Positions 27,384 through 35,405 of a stretch of DNA of 64,000 nt are shown in pieces (within the stretch, counting starts at the first letter, position 1; each line of letters starts with the position of its first letter). A program made the position numbers and the translations under genes. The stretch is from Trinickia soli (GTDB lineage: Bacteria > Pseudomonadota > Gammaproteobacteria > Burkholderiales > Burkholderiaceae), in contig NZ_PNYB01000015.1 of assembly GCF_002879855.1 (NCBI RefSeq), forward strand, positions 62,001-126,000. The letters run 5' to 3'. The notes under the pieces are model-generated. The model saw only the letters and a list, made by a program, of their open reading frames with translations. It was not told the origin of the DNA and made no database searches.

Positions 27384-27710
27384 TTAGAAGTGAATGCCTT
27401 GCGCAGCTTTGATGCTGGCGTTCTGAGCTTTGGCTCCCGAATCGAGATGGCCGCTTGCAATGCTGTTCGCCGTATCGGTCATCATCTTTTGGATGTTGGC
27501 CTCGGTCTGCATCTCCATTGCCCTCAACTGCATCGCCTCCTGCCGTTTCAGGACGCGCTCCATCTGATTGACTCCCGAGCCGCCGGGCGAGCCTGCCGCG
27601 TCCGGCGCCGCCGCGTCCGACGAACCGGACAGCGCCGACACGACCGACGAAGCAAGCGTTGCAAGCGAACTCACCGCGTACATCGCGGGAACTACGGCTG
27701 CCATGGTCAT
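27384..27710 (-). CDS. Candidate Hrp pilin (HrpA-like), T3SS extracellular filament
   Basis: 108-residue protein, first gene of the operon that continues with a small protein, sctI, sctJ, sctK and sctL. In Pseudomonas Hrp clusters this first place, ahead of the sctI and sctJ homologues, belongs to hrpA, whose product (about 110 residues) forms the Hrp pilus. Features fit. A hydrophobic alanine/serine-rich N-terminus is followed by a glycine/alanine linker near 35-45 and a long amphipathic helix (VNQMERVLKRQEAMQLRAM ...). The C-terminus ends KAAQGIHF, similar to the KGISY ending I recall for HrpA. The ATG at 27710 follows GGGAG. Pilins diverge fast, so this is a position-plus-pattern call. Confidence 0.6.
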   Translation of the reverse strand: MTMAAVVPAMYAVSSLATLASSVVSALSGSSDAAAPDAAGSPGGSGVNQMERVLKRQEAMQLRAMEMQTEANIQKMMTDTANSIASGHLDSGAKAQNASIKAAQGIHF

Positions 27711-27788
27711 GAGAGGACTCCCTTTTTTTGCCGCTGTTTGAACTGGCACTCTTCCGCGGCCTCAACGTCGCACGCCGGAATTGCCGAC

Positions 27789-27816
27789 TTAGTAACGGCG
27801 ACCTCGCCGCGGTTCC
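27789..27816 (-). promoter_or_regulatory. Candidate hrp box (ECF sigma promoter) for the pilin operon
   Basis: Minus-strand motif GGAACC-N15-TTACTAA. The -35 is identical to the HrpL -35, and the -10 keeps the A, C and final A of CCACNNA. It lies 79 bases before the ATG at 27710. The same motif occurs before sctV (39635-39663). Confidence 0.6.
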
Positions 27817-27921
27817 GTTTCTTCGGCCGAAAACGATGCGACCTTCGCAGCAACCTGGCCCGCGGACCCTCCACACGTTACGTCGTCTGATTTTTTTCCC
27901 ATGACGATTCAGTGAGCCCGA

Positions 27922-28527
27922 ATGTCCCGATCATGCGTGAATCGCCATCCCAAGAGTTTCGATCCGAACATGATTTCGACGCGCTCGAATGCGGTCCCAT
28001 CGGTCGCCGCTGCGGATCGGTCCATAGAATTCGATGACTGGTACCGCGCGCACGGCCGCGCGATCTACCGTTTCATTGCCCGTCGCGTGCGCAGCGCCGA
28101 AGATGCCGAGGACATTCTGCAATCCACCTATCTGGGTGCCTGGGAAAATCGCATGTCGTATCGGGGCACTGCTCAGCCCAAGACATGGTTGACCGCCATC
28201 GCGCTCAACGTCGTTCGCAATCACGTGGGCCGTGCGTCCGATTACCGCTTCGTAATCGAGCGATTCGACGATCACGAAAACGAACTGGTCGATACCCGCG
28301 CGCCCGATCGCTGCATGTCGGTCAAGCAAACGTTCCTGCGGTTCCTCGAATTCGCACAGTCGCTATCGGTCGAGCAGCAGCGAATGCTCGAGCTGTTGTT
28401 CATCGATAACGTCAGCTATGTCGAGGTGGCGGCGATACTGGGAATTCCGGTCGGCACCGTCCGCTCGCGCCTGTCTCGCCTGCGCTCGAAGCTGGATAGG
28501 CACTTCGAGCGGACAGGCGGCCCGTGA
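27922..28527 (+). CDS. ECF-type sigma factor, HrpL-like T3SS regulator
   Basis: 201-residue extracytoplasmic-function sigma factor. Region 2 reads WYRAHGRAIYRFIARRVRSAEDAEDILQSTYLGAWENR, and region 4 ends VSYVEVAAILGIPVGTVRSRLSRLRSKLDRHF. No anti-sigma gene is adjacent. It lies between the divergent pilin operon and the sctC operon and reads into the latter, with 52 bases to the next gene. The layout matches HrpL control of Hrp T3SS. The start is uncertain: ATG 27922 is used, while ATG 27970 would give 185 residues and begins closer to region 2. Neither has a strong ribosome site. Confidence 0.87.
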   Translation: MSRSCVNRHPKSFDPNMISTRSNAVPSVAAADRSIEFDDWYRAHGRAIYRFIARRVRSAEDAEDILQSTYLGAWENRMSYRGTAQPKTWLTAIALNVVRNHVGRASDYRFVIERFDDHENELVDTRAPDRCMSVKQTFLRFLEFAQSLSVEQQRMLELLFIDNVSYVEVAAILGIPVGTVRSRLSRLRSKLDRHFERTGGP

Positions 28528-28579
28528 TGCGCCTGGGTCCCCATTCCCGTCCTTGTCAGAACCAGTCCACTCCAGCCCG

Positions 28580-28786
28580 ATGACACCACCACTCGCCGAA
28601 ACGCAGTTGCTCAACGCGCTACGCCATGCCGAACACATCCGTCGCACGATGTCGCCCGCCGATCCTTCGCGGTGGCAAGCGTATGTCGAGTCTTTGCGCG
28701 GCGTCTCGCTGGCAAACTGGAGCGCAACGACCGACCTGCAGATGCGATTCGCATTGGTGCGTACGATCATCAACGAAATCCGATGA
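28580..28786 (+). CDS. Small protein upstream of sctC, unknown
   Basis: 68-residue, mainly helical, soluble protein, not recognised. There is no signal peptide. Its stop overlaps the sctC start (ATGA), indicating coupled translation with the secretin. In Pseudomonas the genes next to hrcC (hrpF, hrpG, hrpT, hrpV) are small regulators, chaperones or a pilotin. This one is not a lipoprotein, so it is not an obvious pilotin. A chaperone or regulatory role is a guess. Confidence 0.6.
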   Translation: MTPPLAETQLLNALRHAEHIRRTMSPADPSRWQAYVESLRGVSLANWSATTDLQMRFALVRTIINEIR

Positions 28787-30303
28787 TGGTCGTGTCGCTA
28801 CGGATGCTCCTGTTCCGTCTATTGCTGGCCGGTCTTTGCGCGTTCGCTCCGCTCGGCACGGCGAGCGCGATGGCGCAGAGCAGCGACCCGCTGGCCGCGC
28901 CCTACGCGCTCGACGCGTCGAATCAGCGCATTCGCGACGTTCTGCATCGCTTCGCGGCCGATCACGGTCTGGCGCTGCGCATCGAGCCAGGCGCACAACG
29001 CGATTGGAGGCCCGCAAGGCTCGACGGGTGGGTGCGCGGCGAAACCGGTCGCGCCTTCCTCGAGCAACTCGCGCGCGCTCATCGCTTTTCATGGTTTGCT
29101 GCGGATCGAAGGTTGTACATCGGTTCGGCACACGATTCGTCCGTCGAGCGCATCCCTCTCGGTGGCACGCGCGCCGATAGCGCACGCGCCGCGCTGAAAG
29201 CGGTCGGCATCTACGAAGACCGGTTCGGTTGGGGCGAGCTCGACGGGCAAGACGCCGTTCTGGTGGGGGGGCCCGGTGCTTATCGGGCGCTTGTACGCCG
29301 TTTCATCGCGGGGCATGCGAAGGCTCAGCGCGCGGCAACGGAACCCGAAGCGATGATTTTCCCGCTGCGGTACGCGAAAGCCGGCGACGACCCGCCCACG
29401 GGTTCCGGCTCGACGCGTCGGCCAGGCGTCGCCGCCCTGCTTCGGGAGTTGCTCGCACCGGGCACCGCCGTTAGTCAGCCAGCCTTCATCCTGCCGGCCG
29501 AATCGGAGGTTGTCCCGCCGCTGCCCTCTGTGATGCCTTCGCTCACCCAGTGGGCCGGGTACGCACCGCCCCGCTCCCAGTCCGTGCCCGCAACAGCCCG
29601 GCCGCGCGAGGCGAATCAAGCGGCCGCATCGGCGATCTCGCCGGTGGGAATTGTCGCCGACGACGCCACCAACTCTGTCATCGTCTGGGCCGAGCGCAGT
29701 TGGCGAGCCGATATTGAGCGGCTCATCGATGCGCTTGATCGTCCCGCGGCGCTTGTCTCGATCGACATCCTCGTCATCGAATCGGATTCAAACACCGTCA
29801 TGGCACTCACCGCCGCGAGCGAAGACAACGAGGCAGGATCCGTCGCGAATCCTTCGCCGTTTGCGAACCGGATCGCCCAGGCCGTTGCCGGGCAGCGCGT
29901 GCGCGTGCTCAATCGTCAAACGCTCGTCGGCCGCATGAACACGCACACGGTCCTCGCGATCGGCGCCGAGGCTTCGCATACCGGCGCGCCCGCGGACAAG
30001 GCCGACAGCGAGCAGGCCAACGGGCGCAGTGGCCATCGCGGTGACCGCCTCGACCTGACCGCCCGCATCGTGCCCGCGGCAGGCGAGGGCCAGCGCACGA
30101 CCGCCATCGCCGTGGACGTCGACCTCCTGATGGCTCAGCCGACGGGGCTGCCCGGGCAAATATGGGCTAACACGAGCAGCGTCAAATTCGAGACCTCCGT
30201 GACGCTCGAAGACGGCGCTCAACCACGATTGATCGCAAGCTATCCCGTTGCGACTGCACGTGCCGAGCAACGCGCCATTTTCATCAGCGCCAAGGCGCTC
30301 TAA
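28783..30303 (+). CDS. sctC: T3SS outer-membrane secretin SctC, short form
   Basis: 506-residue secretin that forms the outer-membrane ring. A signal peptide is visible to about residue 33. The N0 domain (YALDASNQRIRDVL ... RFSWFAADRRLYIG) and an N1-like domain (ADSARAALKAVGIYEDRFGW) follow. A ring domain with SPVGIVADDATNSVIVWAERSWRADIERLIDALDRP leads into a secretin region of only about 160 residues. The C-terminal half is much shorter than in HrcC/YscC (600-700 residues overall), but landmarks such as a DLTARIVPA strand and a TLEDGAQPRLIASYPV terminal hairpin are present. It starts in an ATGA overlap with the small gene upstream. Confidence 0.85.
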   Translation: MMVVSLRMLLFRLLLAGLCAFAPLGTASAMAQSSDPLAAPYALDASNQRIRDVLHRFAADHGLALRIEPGAQRDWRPARLDGWVRGETGRAFLEQLARAHRFSWFAADRRLYIGSAHDSSVERIPLGGTRADSARAALKAVGIYEDRFGWGELDGQDAVLVGGPGAYRALVRRFIAGHAKAQRAATEPEAMIFPLRYAKAGDDPPTGSGSTRRPGVAALLRELLAPGTAVSQPAFILPAESEVVPPLPSVMPSLTQWAGYAPPRSQSVPATARPREANQAAASAISPVGIVADDATNSVIVWAERSWRADIERLIDALDRPAALVSIDILVIESDSNTVMALTAASEDNEAGSVANPSPFANRIAQAVAGQRVRVLNRQTLVGRMNTHTVLAIGAEASHTGAPADKADSEQANGRSGHRGDRLDLTARIVPAAGEGQRTTAIAVDVDLLMAQPTGLPGQIWANTSSVKFETSVTLEDGAQPRLIASYPVATARAEQRAIFISAKAL

Positions 30304-30327
30304 GACAACGCTAGCGCGCAAGCACCC

Positions 30328-31092
30328 ATGCTCGAACTCCGGATTCTTACTGGTCTACACCGCGGCGCCGCGCTTCCGCTCGACGGCGACGAACTGCGTA
30401 TCGGCAGCGGCGGCCAAAACGATTTGATATTGCTCGATCCGGGTATGCCGGAACATGCGGGGATTCTCGAACAATCCGGCGATTCGACATGGCAGTTTCG
30501 CTCCCTCACAGTCGCCAACAGGCGCGGCGCATCGGCCGAGGCCGCCCACACCACGGTCGCCGCCGGTGCGCGATGGTTCGCCGGCCCGGTGTTGATCGGC
30601 TGCGATGAGGAAAACGCGCCCTGGCCTTCCGCTGCCACTCACGCGAGCACGCGACCATCGGCCAAGCGCCCGTTCTCGTTGCGGACGAAGACCGATGCCG
30701 CCCTTTTGGCGACAGCGCTGGCAGCGTTGGCAGCCGTGCTCGCCATGCAAGCACTGGGCGGGCAGTCCACGGCCGATCCCGAGCACCACACGGCGAGCGC
30801 ACCGGCCGGGCAACCGGTCGGCGACGCGCGACATGTGACAGAGCCGTCCGTTGGCCAGGCCTCCGACCCGCAGCGCGAGCGCGTGGTCACAGGACTCGTC
30901 TATCCCGATCAATCCATCAAACGCCCCCCGTTCGCTATCCGCAGTGCAAGCAGCGGGCCTTACGGCTTTATCGTGACTGACGACGATCGCATTCTGATGC
31001 CGGGCAGCCGCTGGCAATCCTTCACGCTCGTGCGCATCGAACCGGGACGCGCCGTCTTTACGGGCCCCTACGCCGCGGAGTTGACATGGTGA
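30328..31092 (+). CDS. sctD: T3SS inner-membrane ring protein SctD (HrpQ-like, FHA domain)
   Basis: 254-residue ring component. The N-terminal cytoplasmic FHA domain (1-100: LELRILTGLHRGAALPLDGDELRIGSGGQNDLIL) is followed by one membrane helix at about 123-145 (ALLATALAALAAVLAMQAL). The periplasmic region is only about 100 residues, so it is small compared with SctD proteins that carry several ring-building modules. It overlaps sctN by seven bases. The FHA front favours the HrpQ/YscD type. Confidence 0.8.
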   Translation: MLELRILTGLHRGAALPLDGDELRIGSGGQNDLILLDPGMPEHAGILEQSGDSTWQFRSLTVANRRGASAEAAHTTVAAGARWFAGPVLIGCDEENAPWPSAATHASTRPSAKRPFSLRTKTDAALLATALAALAAVLAMQALGGQSTADPEHHTASAPAGQPVGDARHVTEPSVGQASDPQRERVVTGLVYPDQSIKRPPFAIRSASSGPYGFIVTDDDRILMPGSRWQSFTLVRIEPGRAVFTGPYAAELTW

Positions 31093-32486
31093 CGCGCGCT
31101 CCCATCGGCCCCATGAACACCGCGTGGTCCGCAGGCGCCGCTCCTGGCGACACAGACGAGCGTCTTACGGCATGGGCCTGCCGCGCTCAGGCGCGGCTTG
31201 CTCGCGCGCAGGCAGTCGCGTGCCACGGCCGCGTCGAGAGCGTCAGCGCGACGCTCATCGTCGCGATACTGCCCAGGTGCGCGATCGGACATCTTTGCGA
31301 ACTGCAGGCTTCCGATTCGCCCGCGCCCCCGATTCTGGCGGAAGTCATCGGCTTCGACGGCCAACGCGTGCTCCTTGCGCCGCTCGGTTCGATAGAAGGC
31401 ATCGCGCCGCGCATGCCGATCCGCGCACTGGGCGTGCCGCACAGCGTGCGCGTCGGGCCGCACTTGCTCGGTCAGCTGCTCGATGGCTTCGGTCGTCCAA
31501 TGCGGCCGGGGCCGACCGCATCCGCTGCCGGTTCGACATTCCGCCGCGTGCTTGCGGCGCCCCCGCCCGCCGCCGATCGTCCTTCCACTCACAAGCGGCT
31601 CGTAACGGGCGTGCGCGCCGTCGACGCATTGCTGACGCTTGCACGGGGCCAGCGCGTGGGCCTGTTCGCCGGCCCCGGCTGCGGCAAGACCACGCTCCTT
31701 GCGGCGCTCGCTCGCGGCATCGACGCTGACGCCATCGTCTTTGCACTCGTCGGCGAGCGCGGTCGAGAACTGAATGCGCTACTCGAACGCGAGCTCCCTG
31801 CTGAGCTTGCCGGCCGCACCGTAACGGTCTGCGCTACGTCCGACACGACGCCCATGGAGCGCGTGCGCGCGGCGTTTACGGCCACCGCCATCGCGGAGGG
31901 TCTCTCCGAGGACGGCAAGCACGTGCTGCTGCTCGTCGATTCGTTGACGCGGCTGGCGCGAGCCCAGCGGGAAATCGGCCTGGCCTCGAACGAACCGCCC
32001 GGCCGATCGGGCTATCCCTCTTCGGTCTATGCCATGCTGCCGCGCCTGGTCGAGCGGGCGGGCGATCGAAACGACGGCTCGATCACGGGCATCTACACCG
32101 TTTTGACCGAGACTGAACACAGCGATGCGATCGGCGACGAAGCGAAATCGCTGCTCGATGCGCACATCGTGCTTTCGCGCAAGTTCGCCGAGCGCGGACA
32201 GTTTCCCGCGGTGGACATTATCGCGAGTCAAAGCCGGCTGATGCCGAACGTCGTCACCGATCCTCATCTGCGTGCCGCCGAACGCGCTCGCAGGTTGTGG
32301 TCGTGTCACGCCAATCTCGAATGGCTGCTTGCGCTCGGGCAGTACGAGCCCGGACAGGATGCGGCAGCCGATGAGGCCATCGCGCGGCACCCGCGCCTCG
32401 TCGATCTGCTTCGACAAGACACCCGCATACCCGCTCTTTGGGAGAACACGCTTGAACGTCTGCATGCCGCCGTCGATGAGCCCTAA
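31086..32486 (+). CDS. sctN: T3SS ATPase SctN (HrcN/YscN)
   Basis: 466-residue AAA-type rotary ATPase, homologous to FliI and F1-beta, that unfolds and detaches secretion substrates. The P-loop is GPGCGKTT (about residues 197-204), and the family signature PPGRSGYPSSVYAMLPRLVERAG and VLLLVDSLTRLARAQREI (Walker B) are present. A GGAG ribosome site five bases before the ATG at 31086 fixes the start inside the end of sctD. Confidence 0.96.
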   Translation: MVTRAPIGPMNTAWSAGAAPGDTDERLTAWACRAQARLARAQAVACHGRVESVSATLIVAILPRCAIGHLCELQASDSPAPPILAEVIGFDGQRVLLAPLGSIEGIAPRMPIRALGVPHSVRVGPHLLGQLLDGFGRPMRPGPTASAAGSTFRRVLAAPPPAADRPSTHKRLVTGVRAVDALLTLARGQRVGLFAGPGCGKTTLLAALARGIDADAIVFALVGERGRELNALLERELPAELAGRTVTVCATSDTTPMERVRAAFTATAIAEGLSEDGKHVLLLVDSLTRLARAQREIGLASNEPPGRSGYPSSVYAMLPRLVERAGDRNDGSITGIYTVLTETEHSDAIGDEAKSLLDAHIVLSRKFAERGQFPAVDIIASQSRLMPNVVTDPHLRAAERARRLWSCHANLEWLLALGQYEPGQDAAADEAIARHPRLVDLLRQDTRIPALWENTLERLHAAVDEP

Positions 32487-32964
32487 CGCGGTTCGCGCGG
32501 TGCGTATCAACCACGCGATCGAGGACGAATCGTCCGCTTCGAGGCTGATTCCGCCGCACATCTCGCAAGCGCTGCTTGGCTTGTCCGACACGCGTCGACA
32601 GCGCGCAGCCCGGCTTTTGTCGTTAGCGGACCGGGAACGGCGTCGCTCATTCGACGAATTGCAGGGCGCGGAAATCGAACTTGCCTCACTGGCGGCTCGC
32701 ACGGAAGCAGTCGAACGTGAATCCATCAGCGCCATGCGAAATCGTCAAGCGCTGGTCCGCGACATTCTCGCTTTGCATGCGGGGCAAGCGCGACACGCGG
32801 CCCGACTCGCAGCCAACGCGGAGCATGTTCGCGCGTGCGCAACACGATGGGAACACGCTCGGCAAATCTACGCCCGTCGCATCCTGCAATGCCGCGAGAT
32901 GAATCGCAAGCACGAGTGCCTCCGAATGTGGCTCGAGCGCTTGGAAGAGGTGAGTCAGCGATGA
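32476..32964 (+). CDS. sctO: T3SS stalk / coiled-coil protein SctO (HrpO/YscO)
   Basis: 162-residue charged, almost wholly helical protein (a coiled coil through about 50-155: TRRQRAARLLSLADRERRRSFDELQGAEIEL ...), located directly after sctN as in other T3SSs. It is the FliJ/YscO analogue expected to link the ATPase hexamer with SctV. The start lies inside the sctN end. ATG 32476 is used and ATG 32464 is an alternative. It overlaps sctP by four bases (ATGA). Confidence 0.8.
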   Translation: MSPNAVRAVRINHAIEDESSASRLIPPHISQALLGLSDTRRQRAARLLSLADRERRRSFDELQGAEIELASLAARTEAVERESISAMRNRQALVRDILALHAGQARHAARLAANAEHVRACATRWEHARQIYARRILQCREMNRKHECLRMWLERLEEVSQR

Positions 32965-33356
32965 TCGGCGTCGACACTGAGTTCGGCCCGCATCCACTGC
33001 CAACGGCCTCGCAAGCCGGGACGCATCCGCAGTGGACGCTCGAATACCGTTCAAACGCGCGTGGCATGCGAGGCGCGCAAGATCTCAACGGACCCGCGTT
33101 CCCGGCCGAAGCCGCCGTTCGCCTGGCTTTGCCCGGTGGCGAGGAAACGTTTCGGACAACGCTTTTTCTGCCGGATCGCGGTCGCTTTCACATGGCTGTC
33201 CGCTACCAGCTATCGCATCTCGATATCCGCGTCGATTGCGACACGCGGCTTGGTTACGACTGGCTCTCGCGCCAACGACATCAGCTTGAATGCGGACTCA
33301 TGCATACCTTCGGCCGTCCTACGCGCATGGACGTGACGCTGCGCGGGTGCGCATGA
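32961..33356 (+). CDS. sctP: Short T3SS needle-length / substrate-switch protein SctP
   Basis: 131-residue protein placed between sctO and sctQ, the sctP position. A C-terminal domain (RGRFHMAVRYQLSHLDIRVDC ... RQRHQLECGLMHTFGRPTRMDVTLRG) resembles the FliK/HpaP/HrpP switch domain. The N-terminal part, the molecular ruler in long family members, is nearly absent, which would suit a system with an open-ended pilus rather than a fixed-length needle (inference). It overlaps both neighbours by four bases (ATGA on each side). Confidence 0.7.
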   Translation: MIGVDTEFGPHPLPTASQAGTHPQWTLEYRSNARGMRGAQDLNGPAFPAEAAVRLALPGGEETFRTTLFLPDRGRFHMAVRYQLSHLDIRVDCDTRLGYDWLSRQRHQLECGLMHTFGRPTRMDVTLRGCA

Positions 33357-34474
33357 ATCGTGCATCCGCCCCGTCCGCTTCACGCCTGCCGCTGAGGCGC
33401 ATCGATTCCCTCGCCAACGCCAGACATCGCCTCGCGCAGCCGTATCGCATCGTCCGTCGCTTACCGAGCGGTGACGATGCGCAGTGGCTCCTTCGCCGAG
33501 ACGAAGGCCCCGCAGTTCCGCTGAACGAAGGGCTGGCGCTGTCGACCCGCTTCGGGCCGGTGCTGGCGTTCGATTACGGCCCACTGCTGCTGGCCTGCGG
33601 CGGAATCGATATCGGCGACCGGGTGCGGTCGGACGCAGGCTTGGCGCAGGCGCGCTACGCCTTTGCAGCGCTGCCGTCGACACTGCAACGCGCACTAGGC
33701 GAGCCCACCGTCGCCGATGCCCGTGCTGGCACCGCGCTGCACGAAGGCCCGACGGTGGCGGTCAACCTGCTGCTCCGCCTGCCGTCGATTCGTTTGACCA
33801 TGCGGCTACTGCTCACGGTCGACGGATTGCACGCACTGCTCGATAGCGGCGAATGGGAGCGCGCCCCTCTCCCACTTTCCATCCCGGCTTGGTTGGCCCG
33901 CATCGATGCGGCGATCCCGTTCTTCGCCGGTCATACCACCCTGCCGCTTCACGAATGCGACGCGCTGATGCGCGGTGATGTAGTGCGGCTGGCAGAAAGT
34001 TCATTTGACGTGGCGGGCTGCACAGTCGTGTGCGTTGGCGCATGTCGCTTACATCTTCGCTGGTTCGATGGTCAACGATGCTTCGAGGTTCAAGGTATGT
34101 CGCACGACGCCGATCATTCGCGGGACGAGGTAGAACTCCACGCTGCAGACGCAGATGCAGATGCAGCCGCATTCTCCGACCATCAAGAGGACGAAAACGA
34201 AAGTTCACCGCGAGGCGCGAGCGCCACCATCGATCTGGCCGCGATCCCCATCCGTCTTTCCTTCTCGCTTGGTACGTTGGCCCTGACCGTCGGCGAACTC
34301 GCCGCGCTCGGGCCGGGCTCGTTGCTGAAATTGGCGCATAGTCTGCCGCCGCACGTGACGATCGCAGCGAACGGCGTGCCGGTTGGCACAGGGGAACTCG
34401 TCGATCTGGACGGGCAACTCGCCGTCGAAATCACCGACTGGGCCCGCGGCAACGCCCGATCGCTCGAACCATGA
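33353..34474 (+). CDS. sctQ: T3SS cytoplasmic C-ring protein SctQ
   Basis: 373-residue sorting-platform protein. The C-terminal SPOA domain (about 305-370: LAAIPIRLSFSLGTLALTVGELAALGPGSLLKLAHSLPPHVTIAANGVPVGTGELVDLDGQLAVEI in pattern) is diagnostic of the FliN/SctQ family. An acidic linker rich in alanine and aspartate repeats (near 265-295, coded by GCAGAT-type hexamers at about 34141-34170) separates it from the N-terminal part. It is a single gene, unlike the split hrcQa/hrcQb of Pseudomonas. It overlaps sctR by four bases. Confidence 0.9.
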   Translation: MNRASAPSASRLPLRRIDSLANARHRLAQPYRIVRRLPSGDDAQWLLRRDEGPAVPLNEGLALSTRFGPVLAFDYGPLLLACGGIDIGDRVRSDAGLAQARYAFAALPSTLQRALGEPTVADARAGTALHEGPTVAVNLLLRLPSIRLTMRLLLTVDGLHALLDSGEWERAPLPLSIPAWLARIDAAIPFFAGHTTLPLHECDALMRGDVVRLAESSFDVAGCTVVCVGACRLHLRWFDGQRCFEVQGMSHDADHSRDEVELHAADADADAAAFSDHQEDENESSPRGASATIDLAAIPIRLSFSLGTLALTVGELAALGPGSLLKLAHSLPPHVTIAANGVPVGTGELVDLDGQLAVEITDWARGNARSLEP

Positions 34475-35124
34475 TCCTCGATCAGCATCCGTTCGCTGTC
34501 ATTGCGCTACTGGGCCTGCTTTCGCTGTTGCCGCTCATTGCGATCGCCACGACTTCCTATCTCAAGCTTTCGGTCGTCCTGGTGCTCGTGCGCAATGCGC
34601 TCGGCGTGCAGCAGGCGCCCACTACGCTCGCCCTGAACTCGATCGCACTCGTCGCTACCCTGTTCGTCATGTCGCCGACGCTCTCGGCCTGCATGGCGAA
34701 CGCGCGCGCCCTCACATCGGCGCCCGGTTCGGGCGCGCAGCAAATCGAAGCAGCGCTCCAGGTCGCAGCCCCGCTCAAGCAGTTCGTGCTGCGTAACGGA
34801 AGCGAGCGCGAACGTGAGCGCTTCCTCGATCTGGCAAAGAAGACCTGGCCCGACACGGCGCAGGCATCGGCCCGCGCCGACGATTGGAGCATCGCCGTTC
34901 CGGCGTTCGTCGTGTCGGAACTGCAGGCTGCATTCGAGATCGGCCTGCTGTTGTTCATTCCATTCGTCATCATCGATATTCTCGTGTCGAACGTGTTGCT
35001 TGCCATGGGCATGCAGATGGTGCCGCCCATGATCGTCGCGTTGCCGATCAAACTGTTGTTGTTCGTGCTCGCGGACGGGTGGGGCAAGCTGCTGCATGCG
35101 CTCGTCCTTTCCTACCACGGCTGA
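34471..35124 (+). CDS. sctR: T3SS export gate protein SctR (HrcR/FliP)
   Basis: 217-residue export-gate core protein with four membrane segments. Conserved family segments are present: TSYLKLSVVLVLVRNALGVQQAPT near residue 28, and VVSELQAAFEIGLLLFIPFVIIDILVSNVLLAMGMQMVPP near 148. It overlaps sctQ by four bases and is followed four bases later by sctS. Confidence 0.97.
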   Translation: MILDQHPFAVIALLGLLSLLPLIAIATTSYLKLSVVLVLVRNALGVQQAPTTLALNSIALVATLFVMSPTLSACMANARALTSAPGSGAQQIEAALQVAAPLKQFVLRNGSERERERFLDLAKKTWPDTAQASARADDWSIAVPAFVVSELQAAFEIGLLLFIPFVIIDILVSNVLLAMGMQMVPPMIVALPIKLLLFVLADGWGKLLHALVLSYHG

Positions 35125-35128
35125 GCCC

Positions 35129-35392
35129 ATGCCCGATTCCCTCGCCCTGTTTCAGCACGGACTGCTGTTTGCCTTCAAGGTCTCCGTTACACTCGCGCTA
35201 GCCGCCTCGTGCGCAGGCATCGCCATTTCGCTCGTTCTGTCGGTGTTTCAGATCCAAGACCAAGCGTTGCCGTTTGCGGTCAAGCTGGTCGTCGTCGGCC
35301 TCGCCGTCGCGCTCACTGGCCACACGGTCGGCGCGGAACTGATGCGAATCGTCGACCGCGTGTTCGAGCTGGCAAGCGTCGCCCGAACGTGA
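35129..35392 (+). CDS. sctS: T3SS export gate protein SctS (HrcS/FliQ)
   Basis: 87-residue, two-helix export-gate subunit. The FliQ/HrcS pattern is visible in LALAASCAGIAISLVLSVFQIQDQALPFAVKLVVV. It lies between sctR and sctT, four bases after the sctR stop. Confidence 0.95.
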   Translation: MPDSLALFQHGLLFAFKVSVTLALAASCAGIAISLVLSVFQIQDQALPFAVKLVVVGLAVALTGHTVGAELMRIVDRVFELASVART

Positions 35393-35405
35393 CGTCTCGA
35401 CCATC

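Noticed and set aside
27743-27757. TGGCAC followed by CGC on the plus strand, resembling a sigma-54 promoter upstream of the ECF gene
   Set aside because: The distance between GG and GC is nine bases instead of ten and the -12 TTGC is absent, so it does not meet the sigma-54 rule.
28552-28570. GAACC with CCAC close by, upstream of the small gene before sctC, resembling a hrp box
   Set aside because: Only three bases separate the two elements instead of 15-16, and the first G is missing (AGAACC).
29339-29345. GGAACC inside sctC
   Set aside because: No TTACT-like -10 follows at the right distance and no gene starts nearby; chance occurrence in GC-rich coding DNA.
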